The position numbers were made by a program, and so were the translations under genes. A model generated the notes under the pieces. It was not told the DNA's origin and searched no databases. It was given only the letters and a program-made list of their open reading frames with translations. A stretch of DNA of 14,961 bases from an uncultured Bacilli bacterium (GTDB lineage: Bacteria > Bacillota_I > Bacilli_A > RF39 > UBA660), in assembly GCA_947631365.1 (NCBI GenBank), contig CANRLB010000018.1:1-14961 (forward strand). Reading direction: 5' to 3'. Of the stretch, positions 1-7,030 are shown piece by piece (within the stretch, counting starts at the first letter, position 1; every line of letters begins with the position of its first letter).

Positions 1-1614
1 ACTGCTTTAGCTGCTATATGTATTCAAGCTAATCAAAATGATCAACATGGTGGTCAAAGTATTCCAATGTTTGATTATTATATGGCTCCGGGTGTCTTAA
101 AAACTTTTAAAAAGCAATTAAAGCAAATGATATATGATTATCTTGATTTAGAAGGTTTTTTAGGAGAAATAAATTTTGATGAAGTTTCAAATGTTATAAC
201 TAATTTAAAGACCATCGAAATTGATCCTAAAGATGTATTTAAAGATTATATAACTAGTGAAAGATTAAAAGAAATATTTCAAAAAGGTTATGATAAAGCT
301 TTAGCTAAAACAGATAGGATAACTTATCAAGCTATGGAAGCATTCATTCATAATCTAAATACAATGCACTCAAGAGCTGGAGCCCAAGTACCTTTTTCAT
401 CAGTTAATTTTGGTACTGATACCACTCCCGAAGGAAGAATGGTTATTAAAAATTTCTTGCTTGCTACTGATGCTGGTCTTGGTAATGGTGAAACGCCAAT
501 TTTCCCAATTTCTATTTTTAAATTAAAAGAGGGAGTTAGTTATAATGTTAAAGATCCTAATTACGATTTATTCCATTTAGCTTGTAAAGTATCTGCTAAA
601 AGATTATTCCCTAATTTCTCATTCTTGGATTCATCATTTAATAAGCCTTATTTAAAAAAGGGTGATCCAAGAACTGAAGTTGGTTATATGGGATGTCGTA
701 CAAGAGTTATTGGTAATATTTGTTATCCTGATAAAGAGATTACTCCAGGAAGAGGAAATCTATCATTTACAACAATTAATTTACCAAGATTAGGTATTAA
801 ACATGGAATTGCTTTAGGGGAAAGAGATAAAGCAGACATGAAAGGTTTTTATCAAGAACTTGATGATTTAATGGATTTATGTAAAGGTCAATTATTACAA
901 AGATTTGATATTCAATGTAGTAAAAGTGTTAATAATTTTAAATTTTTATTAGGTTCTCATGTTTGGCTTGATTCTGAAAAATTAGAACCAGGTCAAAAAA
1001 TAAGAAAGGTCTTAAAACACGGTACTTTATCAATTGGCTTTATTGGTTTAGCTGAGTGTTTAAAAGCTTTAATTGGTGAACATCATGGTGAATCTGAAAA
1101 AGCTCAAAAATTAGGCTTAGAAATTATTAAACATATGCGTAGTAAATGTGATGAGTATTCACAAGAACTTAAATTAAACTTCACTTGTCTTGCCACTCCA
1201 GCTGAAGGTTTAAGTGGTAGATTTGTAGGTATTGATCGTTCAATATATGGAAAAATTAAAGGTATCACTGATCGAGAATACTATACTAATTCATTCCACG
1301 TACCAGTATATTACCATACTACAATTGAACATAAACTAGAAGTTGAAGGAAAATATCATAGTCTAACTAATGCCGGTCATATCTCTTATATTGAAATTGA
1401 TGGTGATACCGCCAATAACGTTGATGCATTTGAACATATTATTAGAATAATGCATGATTGTGATATAGGATATGGAGCAGTTAACCACCCAGTTGATAGA
1501 GATCCAGTTTGTGGATATGTTGGAGTTATAAATGATGTTTGTCCACGTTGTGGAAGACGTAATTTTGAAGGGGTTCCGGTTGAAACAATAAATCATTTAG
1601 ATTGTAATTGCTAA
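1..1614 (+). CDS. nrdD: Anaerobic (class III) ribonucleoside-triphosphate reductase, catalytic part; 5' end cut, glycyl-radical domain absent
   Basis: The frame is open from base 1, so the first ATG at 67 is internal; 537 residues are visible. NrdD reduces ribonucleoside triphosphates to deoxy forms in anaerobic cytoplasm using a glycyl radical and an active-site cysteine. Family landmarks are QANQNDQHGGQSIP at the window start, VNFGTDTTPEGRM, the cysteine loop GYMGCRTRVIGN, TNSFHVPVYY and the zinc-site region DPVCGYVG...CPRCGRR. Any ATP-cone and the N-terminal catalytic residues lie outside the window. The oddity is the C-terminus. A normal NrdD continues after CPRCGR into RRITGYLVGT, which holds the radical glycine. 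This protein instead ends 17 residues after RR-N with the tail HLDCNC and a TAA stop. The missing piece is the next gene. The family assignment is very secure; the split is read directly from the sequence. Confidence 0.95.
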   Translation, partial: TALAAICIQANQNDQHGGQSIPMFDYYMAPGVLKTFKKQLKQMIYDYLDLEGFLGEINFDEVSNVITNLKTIEIDPKDVFKDYITSERLKEIFQKGYDKALAKTDRITYQAMEAFIHNLNTMHSRAGAQVPFSSVNFGTDTTPEGRMVIKNFLLATDAGLGNGETPIFPISIFKLKEGVSYNVKDPNYDLFHLACKVSAKRLFPNFSFLDSSFNKPYLKKGDPRTEVGYMGCRTRVIGNICYPDKEITPGRGNLSFTTINLPRLGIKHGIALGERDKADMKGFYQELDDLMDLCKGQLLQRFDIQCSKSVNNFKFLLGSHVWLDSEKLEPGQKIRKVLKHGTLSIGFIGLAECLKALIGEHHGESEKAQKLGLEIIKHMRSKCDEYSQELKLNFTCLATPAEGLSGRFVGIDRSIYGKIKGITDREYYTNSFHVPVYYHTTIEHKLEVEGKYHSLTNAGHISYIEIDGDTANNVDAFEHIIRIMHDCDIGYGAVNHPVDRDPVCGYVGVINDVCPRCGRRNFEGVPVETINHLDCNC

Positions 1615-1637
1615 AATAAATAAGGAGGAGGAATATT

Positions 1638-1820
1638 ATGGAAGCAGTTAAAAATAAAAAATTAGTTGGTGAAGGAGTAGGATTTGAAAGAATCCGTCGT
1701 ATTACAGGTTATTTAGTAGGTACAACAGAAAGATTTAATAATGCTAAAAAAGCAGAAGAACAAGATCGTGTAAAACATACTGGATTAAATATTAAAGAAT
1801 TAAAAGAAAAAGCCGCATAA
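1638..1820 (+). CDS. Stand-alone glycyl-radical domain subunit of class III ribonucleotide reductase
   Basis: This 60-residue protein is the C-terminal glycyl-radical loop of NrdD encoded as its own gene. Residues 15-47 carry the family signature: GFERIRRITGYLVGT, followed by RFNNAKKAEEQDRVKH. The predicted radical site is Gly24, in RRITGYL. It has a strong ribosome binding site (aaggaggagga, 1622-1632) 5 bases before the ATG, which argues for real separate translation. Its frame differs from nrdD and contains stops at 1605 and 1617, so no single base insertion or deletion would fuse the two. It starts 23 bases after nrdD and nrdG follows 13 bases later, so all three are probably co-transcribed. 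By analogy with GrcA/YfiD, the free radical domain used with pyruvate formate-lyase, it should dock into NrdD and be activated by NrdG. That role is inference. Confidence 0.9.
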   Translation: MEAVKNKKLVGEGVGFERIRRITGYLVGTTERFNNAKKAEEQDRVKHTGLNIKELKEKAA

Positions 1821-1833
1821 GGAGTAAAATCTT

Positions 1834-2391
1834 ATGAAAATTAGGCTAGCAGCACCACTTCAAAGCGATAGTGTTGTTGATGGCTTTGGCATTAGGACAG
1901 TTATTTGGACACAAGGTTGTTCTCATAATTGTCCTTTTTGTCAAAATCCTCAAACACATGATTTTAATGGTGGGTGCGAATATGATGTTTTAGAAATTAA
2001 AAAAGAAATAAAAAATCTCAAAAATCAAGATGGTATTACTTTTAGTGGTGGTGATCCATTATTTCAAGTTGATGCTACTTTAGAACTTGCTAAATATGCT
2101 AAATCAATTGGCTTAAATGTTTGGTGTTATACAGGATTTTTATTTGAAGATATTATCAAAATGGGGAAAAATAATTCTAATTATACAGAGTTACTTAATT
2201 ATATAGATGTTTTAGTTGATGGAAAATTTATTAATGAACTGAAAGATTTAAATTTATTGTTTAGAGGGTCATCTAATCAAAGATTAATAGATGTACCAGA
2301 GACATTAAAGAAAAATAAAATAGTTTTAATTCCGGAAAATGATAACATAATTAATAATTTTCTATCATCAAAAGCAGAGGTTTATATATAA
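1834..2391 (+). CDS. nrdG: Anaerobic ribonucleotide reductase activating protein (radical SAM)
   Basis: NrdG uses a 4Fe-4S cluster and S-adenosylmethionine to abstract a hydrogen from the glycine of NrdD, creating the glycyl radical. The 185-residue length is close to normal for NrdG. The cluster motif CxxxCxxC is present as C29-SHN-C33-PF-C36. The SAM-binding GGDP motif is in FSGGDPLFQ, and the N-terminal stretch SVVDGFGIRTVIWTQGC is typical of the family. The ribosome binding site taaggagt overlaps the stop codon of the preceding gene. The gene closes the operon and a terminator hairpin begins inside its last codons. In this operon its target glycine lies on the separate 60-residue subunit, so the activase must recognise that small protein, alone or docked on NrdD. 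Confidence 0.95.
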   Translation: MKIRLAAPLQSDSVVDGFGIRTVIWTQGCSHNCPFCQNPQTHDFNGGCEYDVLEIKKEIKNLKNQDGITFSGGDPLFQVDATLELAKYAKSIGLNVWCYTGFLFEDIIKMGKNNSNYTELLNYIDVLVDGKFINELKDLNLLFRGSSNQRLIDVPETLKKNKIVLIPENDNIINNFLSSKAEVYI

Positions 2392-2416
2392 AAAAGATAA
2401 CTCTGTTTTTCTTTTT
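2375..2416 (+). terminator. Intrinsic terminator of the nrd operon
   Basis: The left arm cagag(g)tt at 2375-2382 pairs with aactctg at 2399-2405, with one bulged G. A T-rich run (ttttt, c, ttttt) follows at 2406-2416. The left arm lies inside the last codons of nrdG. Confidence 0.65.
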
Positions 2417-2425
2417 AAAATTTAG

Positions 2426-2454
2426 TTGAAAAAAAGATTAATTAAAGTTATAAT
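2426..2454 (+). promoter_or_regulatory. Sigma-A type promoter for the Asn-rich membrane protein gene
   Basis: TTGAAA (2426-2431) and TATAAT (2449-2454) are separated by exactly 17 bases, close to the housekeeping consensus. The start codon is 31 bases downstream, with an aaaagggga ribosome binding site between. Confidence 0.75.
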
Positions 2455-2484
2455 TAATTTATAGTAGTAAAAGGGGAATCAATT

Positions 2485-3807
2485 ATGAATGATGAAAATA
2501 ATAATTTAAATGGAAATGTTTTAGGAACCGTTGATAATTTAACAAGCTCTCCATCTGAACAAGAAAATAATATTCAACCAATTAGTGACTCTAATAATGT
2601 TGAGAATTTAATAGATCCAGTTTCCAATGATGGAATACAAGAAGGTGGACAATTTTTTAATGTTCAAAATAATAATACTAATTTAAATGATTCCTCAAAT
2701 GTTAATCAATCTTCAAGTTTTACAGATCCAAATGTTTTAAATAATAATTTTAATAATACAGTTCCAAGTTTTGAGAATCCTAATTCTATTGGAGTAACTC
2801 CGCCAATATCATTAACACCTGATTCTCCTCAACCAATACCTGAACCTCCTAAACCTAAGAAGTCTAATAAAATAATTTTTGTAATTATAATTCTTCTTGC
2901 TTTAGCAGCTATTGGAGGAGGAACTTATTATGTATTACGTTATACTAAACTTTTAAATTTCAATAAAAATAATATTTCTATAACACCTAACAATTTAGAA
3001 ATTGATTTAAATAGCTCATTGCCAAGTGATCAAGATTTTGCATCCGTTACGGGTATGTCTATTGAAAGTTGTACTATTGATAAATCTAATATAGATTTAA
3101 CTAAAGAAGGAACTTATAGTTTTGTTGTAACCTGTGGTAATATTTCTAAAAAAGGAGAAGTAAAAGTTATAGATAATACACCTTTTGAAGTATCTTTAAA
3201 AGATGTGTATACTCAATTGAATAGTGAAATTACTCCCCAAGATTTTATTTTAAATCCCGTTGATAGTTTAAAGTATGAATTTGTTAATGCCAGTGAAGTA
3301 ACTAATAATTTAAATCAAGTTGGTGAATATGAAATTGGGATAAAAGTTACGAATGCCAATAATAAGAGCAAAGAATTTCTTAGCAAATTATATGTTACAG
3401 AATATAAGATAAAAGGTTTTTTAAATTGTTATACTAACTCTCAAAATGTTTCTAATACATCTGCAACTATGGTATTAAATAATAGATTTAGTATTGTCTA
3501 TGATGAACAAACTAATGAAAATAAATATGGTGGTTTAGGTTTTGAGGCTTATACTTTTACATTTACAGATGAGTCAGAATATACAAATTATCTAGCTCTT
3601 TATAATTCAGGGCAAAAAGTTGTTATTAATGAAATATCTGGTGATAATATTCTATTTGATAATCCATCTAAAAGTATTACCATAACTAATACAATTGATA
3701 ATAATAAATTATATAATACTTATGATCAAACAATTTTTGATAAATATAATAGTATTAAAAATTATTTTTCTGACACCTTAGGACAAACTTGTATTTATGA
3801 AAATTAA
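2485..3807 (+). CDS. Single-pass membrane protein: Asn-rich cytosolic N-terminus, one TM helix, two Ig-like extracellular domains
   Basis: I do not recognise a named family. The 440 residues divide clearly. Residues 1-128 are a low-complexity Asn/Ser/Pro-rich segment ending in a Pro/Lys stretch (PEPPKPKKSNK). A membrane helix spans roughly 129-150. Residues 164-227 and 233-306 each resemble a bacterial Ig-like beta-sandwich, with the typical endings EGTYSFVVTCGN and VGEYEIGIKVTN. A further domain covers 307-440. There is no cleavable signal peptide, so an inside-N, outside-C topology is likely. The only cysteines fall outside the membrane as C196/C217 and C315/C436, spaced so that each pair could form a disulfide. 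It stands alone between a promoter and a terminator. A surface or envelope sensing role is possible but is inference; no catalytic motif is visible. Confidence 0.75.
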   Translation: MNDENNNLNGNVLGTVDNLTSSPSEQENNIQPISDSNNVENLIDPVSNDGIQEGGQFFNVQNNNTNLNDSSNVNQSSSFTDPNVLNNNFNNTVPSFENPNSIGVTPPISLTPDSPQPIPEPPKPKKSNKIIFVIIILLALAAIGGGTYYVLRYTKLLNFNKNNISITPNNLEIDLNSSLPSDQDFASVTGMSIESCTIDKSNIDLTKEGTYSFVVTCGNISKKGEVKVIDNTPFEVSLKDVYTQLNSEITPQDFILNPVDSLKYEFVNASEVTNNLNQVGEYEIGIKVTNANNKSKEFLSKLYVTEYKIKGFLNCYTNSQNVSNTSATMVLNNRFSIVYDEQTNENKYGGLGFEAYTFTFTDESEYTNYLALYNSGQKVVINEISGDNILFDNPSKSITITNTIDNNKLYNTYDQTIFDKYNSIKNYFSDTLGQTCIYEN

Positions 3808-3834
3808 AAAAGCTATTTACAAATAGTTTTTTTT
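3805..3834 (+). terminator. Intrinsic terminator after the Ig-like membrane protein
   Basis: A short stem ctatt (3813-3817) / aatag (3822-3826) is flanked by an A-run on the left and eight T residues on the right (3827-3834). It starts at the stop codon of the gene. Confidence 0.65.
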
Positions 3835-3836
3835 AA

Positions 3837-3866
3837 TTTACTAAATAGTATTATAAGTGATATAAT
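3837..3866 (+). promoter_or_regulatory. Probable promoter of the cysteine desulfurase gene
   Basis: A perfect TATAAT lies at 3861-3866, with a weak TTTACT at 3837-3842 and an 18-base spacer. The ATG is 21 bases downstream. The only ribosome binding site candidate is a modest ggaaag (3872-3877). Confidence 0.5.
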
Positions 3867-3887
3867 CTTTTTGGAAAGAAGATTAAG

Positions 3888-5012
3888 ATGATTTACTTAG
3901 ATTATAGTGCTACTACACCTGTTAATAAAGAAATATTAGATAGTTATATTAAAGCCAATATTGAATTTCCTGGTAATGCTAATAGTTTACATAAATTAGG
4001 AAATAATATTGATAAGCTTATTCATTCCGCCACTAGTCAAATAGCTCAAATTTTAAACGTTAAAAATAATGAAATTATATACACTAGTAGTTCATCTGAA
4101 TCAAATAATTTAGCTTTAAAGGGTGTTGCTTTTAAGTATCAAAAAAAAGGGAAACATATAATAACTACCAAATTCGAACATTCATCTATAAATGAAACTT
4201 TGAAATATTTAGCAAATTTAGGTTATGAAATTTCTTATGTTAATTGTGATAATAATGGTTTAGTTTTATTAGATGAATTAAAAAAGTTAATTAGAAAAGA
4301 TACAATTTTAGTTTCCATAACTGCTGTTAATAGTGAACTAGGAATAAGAGAACCTATTGAAGAGATTGGTAAATTATTAAAGAATTATTCCTGTTTTTTT
4401 CATGTTGATTTAACTCAAAGTATAGGAAAAATTAATATTGTTTTAGAAAATGTTGATTTAGCTAGTTTTTCGGCTCATAAAATCTATGGTTTAAAAGGTA
4501 TAAGTGTTTTAATGAAAAAAGAACATGTTATGTTAGAGCCTTTAATTCATGGGGGAAAATCAACAACAATTTATCGTAGTGGAACTCCAGCTCATCCTTT
4601 AATAGTATCTATGTCAAAAGCTTTGCGACTTGCTACATCTGATTTAACTAATAGATATAACTATGTTAAAAATTTAAATATTTATTTAAAAAATAATTTA
4701 GAAAAATTTAAAGATGTTTATATTAATAGTAATTCTTTTTCCATTCCTCATATTCTAAATATAAGTGTAGTAGGGGTAAAATCTGAAACAATGATGCATG
4801 CTCTAGAAGAATATGATATTTATATTTCAACTAAAACGGCTTGTAGTGATAAAAATGATTATTCTGAAAATGTTTATGAACTTACTAAAGATATGGCTAG
4901 AAGTAAAAGTAGTCTTAGAATTAGTATATCTTATTTAACAACTAAAGATGAAATAGATAAATTTTTAAAATATTTTGAAATTTGTTATCAAAAATTAAAA
5001 AAATTAATATAA
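3888..5012 (+). CDS. Cysteine desulfurase, NifS/IscS family (class V aminotransferase fold)
   Basis: This PLP enzyme removes sulfur from L-cysteine as a protein persulfide, for Fe-S cluster or tRNA thiolation pathways. The 374 residues match the usual length. Visible family features are the N-terminus YLDYSATTPVN, SESNNLALKG, the PLP-stacking His98 (KFEHSS), D174 and Q177 (HVDLTQSIG), the PLP lysine K198 in SFSAHKIYGLKG, and YRSGTPAHP. The persulfide cysteine is C319 (STKTACSDK) in the mobile loop, so the enzyme looks active. It is a lone gene with its own promoter. No scaffold (IscU/SufU), ThiI or MnmA gene sits beside it, so its sulfur acceptor cannot be named from context. The NrdG radical-SAM protein nearby is one Fe-S client, but no operon link exists. 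A selenocysteine-lyase-like paralogue cannot be ruled out. Confidence 0.93.
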   Translation: MIYLDYSATTPVNKEILDSYIKANIEFPGNANSLHKLGNNIDKLIHSATSQIAQILNVKNNEIIYTSSSSESNNLALKGVAFKYQKKGKHIITTKFEHSSINETLKYLANLGYEISYVNCDNNGLVLLDELKKLIRKDTILVSITAVNSELGIREPIEEIGKLLKNYSCFFHVDLTQSIGKINIVLENVDLASFSAHKIYGLKGISVLMKKEHVMLEPLIHGGKSTTIYRSGTPAHPLIVSMSKALRLATSDLTNRYNYVKNLNIYLKNNLEKFKDVYINSNSFSIPHILNISVVGVKSETMMHALEEYDIYISTKTACSDKNDYSENVYELTKDMARSKSSLRISISYLTTKDEIDKFLKYFEICYQKLKKLI

Positions 5013-5055
5013 TATAGTTATTTGAACTTTTCAAGCATTTAAACTTCTCATATTT

Positions 5056-5061
5056 TATAAT
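5056..5061 (+). promoter_or_regulatory. Possible -10 box directly upstream of the collagen-like gene
   Basis: TATAAT at 5056-5061 lies only three bases before the strong ribosome binding site gagggaggg (5063-5071). No good -35 box is visible at the right distance; the nearest, TTCAAG at 5030, is 20 bases away. If used, it would give a leader of only about 8 bases. Cysteine desulfurase read-through is the alternative, since no clear terminator separates the genes. Confidence 0.35.
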
Positions 5062-5075
5062 AGAGGGAGGGAAAA

Positions 5076-5849
5076 ATGAATAACGTTGAAAGAGCAAGGT
5101 GCATAATTCAAGAATTCAATAAAAATTATCGTCCAATGCCTTGTTGTTGTCCTGCTCAAAATAATGTTGTTCCAGGTAACGTGACATTTACAATAGGTAC
5201 AGTAACGACAGGATTGCCAGGAAGTCAAGCTGCCGCTAGTATAACTGGTGTATATCCTAATTTTATTTTAAATTTAACAATACCACAAGGAGCTACGGGA
5301 CCAACAGGTCCAATGGGAGCTACAGGTCCACAAGGGCCACAAGGTATTCAAGGTATAGAAGGACCTACAGGTCCAACAGGGGCTACCGGTCCAACTGGAC
5401 CAACAGGTGCAACTGGAGCTACGGGACCTGAAGCTATAACAGCTTATGGTGGTATTTATAGTACAGACCCAGTAGCGGTTACAATAACTACACCTAATAC
5501 TTATGAAGAGGTTGCTTTAGACGAAACTTTACCAAATCAAAATGTTACTTATGAACCAGCAAATAATATTACAATTAATGAAGCAGGAACATATTTAATT
5601 AATTACGATGCATTATTATCTAGTACTAGCTCATTAACGGGTTATGCTGCTGTAAGAAGAAATGAAGGCAATTTAGCTCCAACAGTAACATCTGGAGAAT
5701 TAAGTACAACAGCTACAGTTCCATTTAATGGTGTTATAATTCAAGAGTTAAATGAAGGCGATGTTCTAGATATTGCTGTTACTGGTAGTACAACCGATTC
5801 TATAACTGTTAATAATGGTACTTTAGTTGTAAGAAGAATTGGTGACTAG
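5076..5849 (+). CDS. BclA-like collagen-repeat surface protein with C-terminal jelly-roll domain
   Basis: The 257-residue protein has four parts. Residues 1-30 form a polar start with a CCC cluster (PMPCCCPAQ). Residues 33-71 form a short preface domain (TFTIGTVTTGLPG...LNLTIPQG) often seen before bacterial collagen repeats. Residues 72-119 are sixteen uninterrupted Gly-X-Y triplets, mostly GPT and GAT. Residues 120-257 form a beta-rich domain resembling the C1q/TNF-like trimerisation head of BclA and related exosporium proteins, including AGTYLINYDAL and a C-terminal GTLVVRRIGD. There is no classical signal peptide, as in BclA. Threonine occupies the third position in ten of the sixteen triplets, as in BclA-type proteins where it is O-glycosylated. 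The next gene is a glycosyltransferase. Whether this organism makes spores cannot be told here; a cell-surface or spore-surface filament is the likely role. Confidence 0.85.
   Translation: MNNVERARCIIQEFNKNYRPMPCCCPAQNNVVPGNVTFTIGTVTTGLPGSQAAASITGVYPNFILNLTIPQGATGPTGPMGATGPQGPQGIQGIEGPTGPTGATGPTGPTGATGATGPEAITAYGGIYSTDPVAVTITTPNTYEEVALDETLPNQNVTYEPANNITINEAGTYLINYDALLSSTSSLTGYAAVRRNEGNLAPTVTSGELSTTATVPFNGVIIQELNEGDVLDIAVTGSTTDSITVNNGTLVVRRIGD
5289..5432 (+). repeat. Collagen-type Gly-X-Y triplet repeat (16 units of 9 bases)
   Basis: These are in-frame 9-base units encoding GAT, GPT, GPM, GAT, GPQ, GPQ, GIQ, GIE, GPT, GPT, GAT, GPT, GPT, GAT, GAT, GPE. The triplet tract is markedly richer in G and C than the surrounding DNA. 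Such tracts commonly change length by slippage or recombination. Confidence 0.95.
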
Positions 5850-5852
5850 TTT

Positions 5853-5881
5853 AAAAAATCCATACTATGTATGGGTTTTTT
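5853..5881 (+). terminator. Strong intrinsic terminator after the collagen-like gene
   Basis: The stem ccatac (5860-5865) / gtatgg (5869-5874), with loop tat, is extended by a T-G pair and an A-run pairing with six T residues (5876-5881). Confidence 0.9.
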
Positions 5882-5884
5882 AAA

Positions 5885-5915
5885 TTGTAAACGATAATTT
5901 ATAAGTGCATAAAAT
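5885..5915 (+). promoter_or_regulatory. Possible promoter of the glycosyltransferase gene
   Basis: TTGTAA (5885-5890) and TAAAAT (5910-5915) are 19 bases apart, and the ribosome binding site aggtgat begins at 5921. The terminator just upstream makes a separate promoter likely, but the match is weak. Confidence 0.35.
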
Positions 5916-5930
5916 ATTTTAGGTGATATT

Positions 5931-7019
5931 TTGAAAAATTATAAAGTTTGCGTTTATGCTATAACTAAAAATGAAGAAAAATTTGTTAAAAGATGGGTAG
6001 AGTCGATGAAGGAAGCTGATAAAATTATTGTTCTTGATACCGGTTCAACAGATAATACAGTATCTTTATTACAAGATTTAGGAATAGAAGTGCATATTCA
6101 AGAATTTAAACCTTGGCGATTTGATGAAGCTAGAAATGCCTCATTAAAATTAGTTCCTCAAGAATATGAAATATGTGTTTGTACTGATTTAGATGAAGTA
6201 TTTGAACCAGGTTGGAAAGAGAAAATTGTGGCAGCATGGAATGATGATATTACCAGAATAAAATATAATTACAATTGGTCATTTGATGAATATGGTAAAC
6301 CGGCAACTTCATTTATGATTAATAAAATCCATAAAAATGGTTATTATAAATGGACTCATCCCGTCCATGAAGTATTAACACCTCTTAAAGAAGAAAAAGA
6401 GAAAATATGTCCTGAAGTAGTATTAAATCATTATCCTGATAAAACCAAATCACGAAGCAGTTATTTACCTCTTTTAGAATTAAGTGTTAAAGAAGATCCC
6501 TTAGATGATCGAAATATGCATTATTTAGGAAGAGAGTATATGTATTATCAAAAATGGGATGAAAGCATTGAAACGTTAAAAAAACATTTAAGTTTAAAAA
6601 GTGCTACTTGGAAGGATGAAAGATGTGCATCCATGCGTTTTATTGCCAGATGCTATTATGCTAAAAAAATGGTCCAAGAAGCTAAAGAATGGTATTTAAA
6701 AGCTATAAAAGAAGCTCCATATCTAAGAGAAAGTTATGTTGAAATAGCTTATTTATATTATGAAGAAAAAGATTACTTAGATGCCTATATAAACTTAAGA
6801 CAAGCTTTAGAAATAAAAAATAAAAGCGATTCTTATATTAATGAAGAATTTGCTTGGAATAGTTTTATTTATGATTTAATTAGTATTTGTGCGTTTAATT
6901 TAGGGTATTATGAAGAAGCTCTTTACTATGTTAGTAATGCAATAGTCATGGACCCCAATAATTTAAGATTACAACTTAACTTAGAAGAAATGGAAAAATA
7001 CGTAAAAAAAAGCGAATAA
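5931..7019 (+). CDS. Family 2 glycosyltransferase with C-terminal TPR repeats
   Basis: Residues 1-170 are a GT-A, GT2-type domain. It contains the nucleotide-sugar binding start (VCVYAITKNEEKFVKRW), IIVLDTGSTDNT, the metal-binding DxD as D86-L-D88 in CTDLDEVFEPGW, and the acceptor-side HPVHEVL. Residues 183-345 form several TPR-like helical pairs, for example MHYLGREYMYYQKWDESIETL and AKEWYLKAIKEAP. This arrangement, also seen in SunS-type protein glycosyltransferases, suggests a protein acceptor. The start is TTG, with ribosome binding site aggtgat 3 bases upstream. No in-frame ATG precedes it and the conserved fold begins four residues in, so TTG is well supported. Because it follows the Thr-rich collagen-like gene, glycosylation of that protein is the most economical hypothesis, though unproven. 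The gene converges on the sortase gene, with 7 bases between the stops. Confidence 0.85.
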   Translation: MKNYKVCVYAITKNEEKFVKRWVESMKEADKIIVLDTGSTDNTVSLLQDLGIEVHIQEFKPWRFDEARNASLKLVPQEYEICVCTDLDEVFEPGWKEKIVAAWNDDITRIKYNYNWSFDEYGKPATSFMINKIHKNGYYKWTHPVHEVLTPLKEEKEKICPEVVLNHYPDKTKSRSSYLPLLELSVKEDPLDDRNMHYLGREYMYYQKWDESIETLKKHLSLKSATWKDERCASMRFIARCYYAKKMVQEAKEWYLKAIKEAPYLRESYVEIAYLYYEEKDYLDAYINLRQALEIKNKSDSYINEEFAWNSFIYDLISICAFNLGYYEEALYYVSNAIVMDPNNLRLQLNLEEMEKYVKKSE

Positions 7020-7030
7020 TACGCTTTTAT
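7008..7030. terminator. Bidirectional terminator shared by the glycosyltransferase and sortase genes
   Basis: The stem aaaagcg (7008-7014) / cgctttt (7022-7028) has a 7-base loop. The glycosyltransferase stop codon lies in the loop and the sortase stop codon overlaps the right arm. Read on the minus strand, the stem is followed by a run of T residues. On the plus strand the T-run is interrupted. Confidence 0.7.

Noticed and set aside
1363..1596. Minus-strand open frame of 77 codons inside nrdD
   Set aside because: It lies wholly opposite conserved NrdD sequence, has an odd composition and no ribosome binding site, so it is a shadow.
1600..1640. nrdD split explained as a sequencing frameshift
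   Set aside because: The downstream frame has stops at 1605 and 1617, a strong ribosome binding site precedes the second ATG, and both proteins have extra terminal residues; no single indel restores one gene.
5013..5055. Hairpin ttgaa/ttcaa at 5022-5034 as a terminator for the cysteine desulfurase gene
   Set aside because: It is a five-pair, AT-rich stem with a 3-base loop and no T-run after it; too weak to call.
5289..5432. Short regular repeats resembling a CRISPR array
   Set aside because: Units are 9 bases, in frame, and encode Gly-X-Y collagen triplets; there are no spacers.
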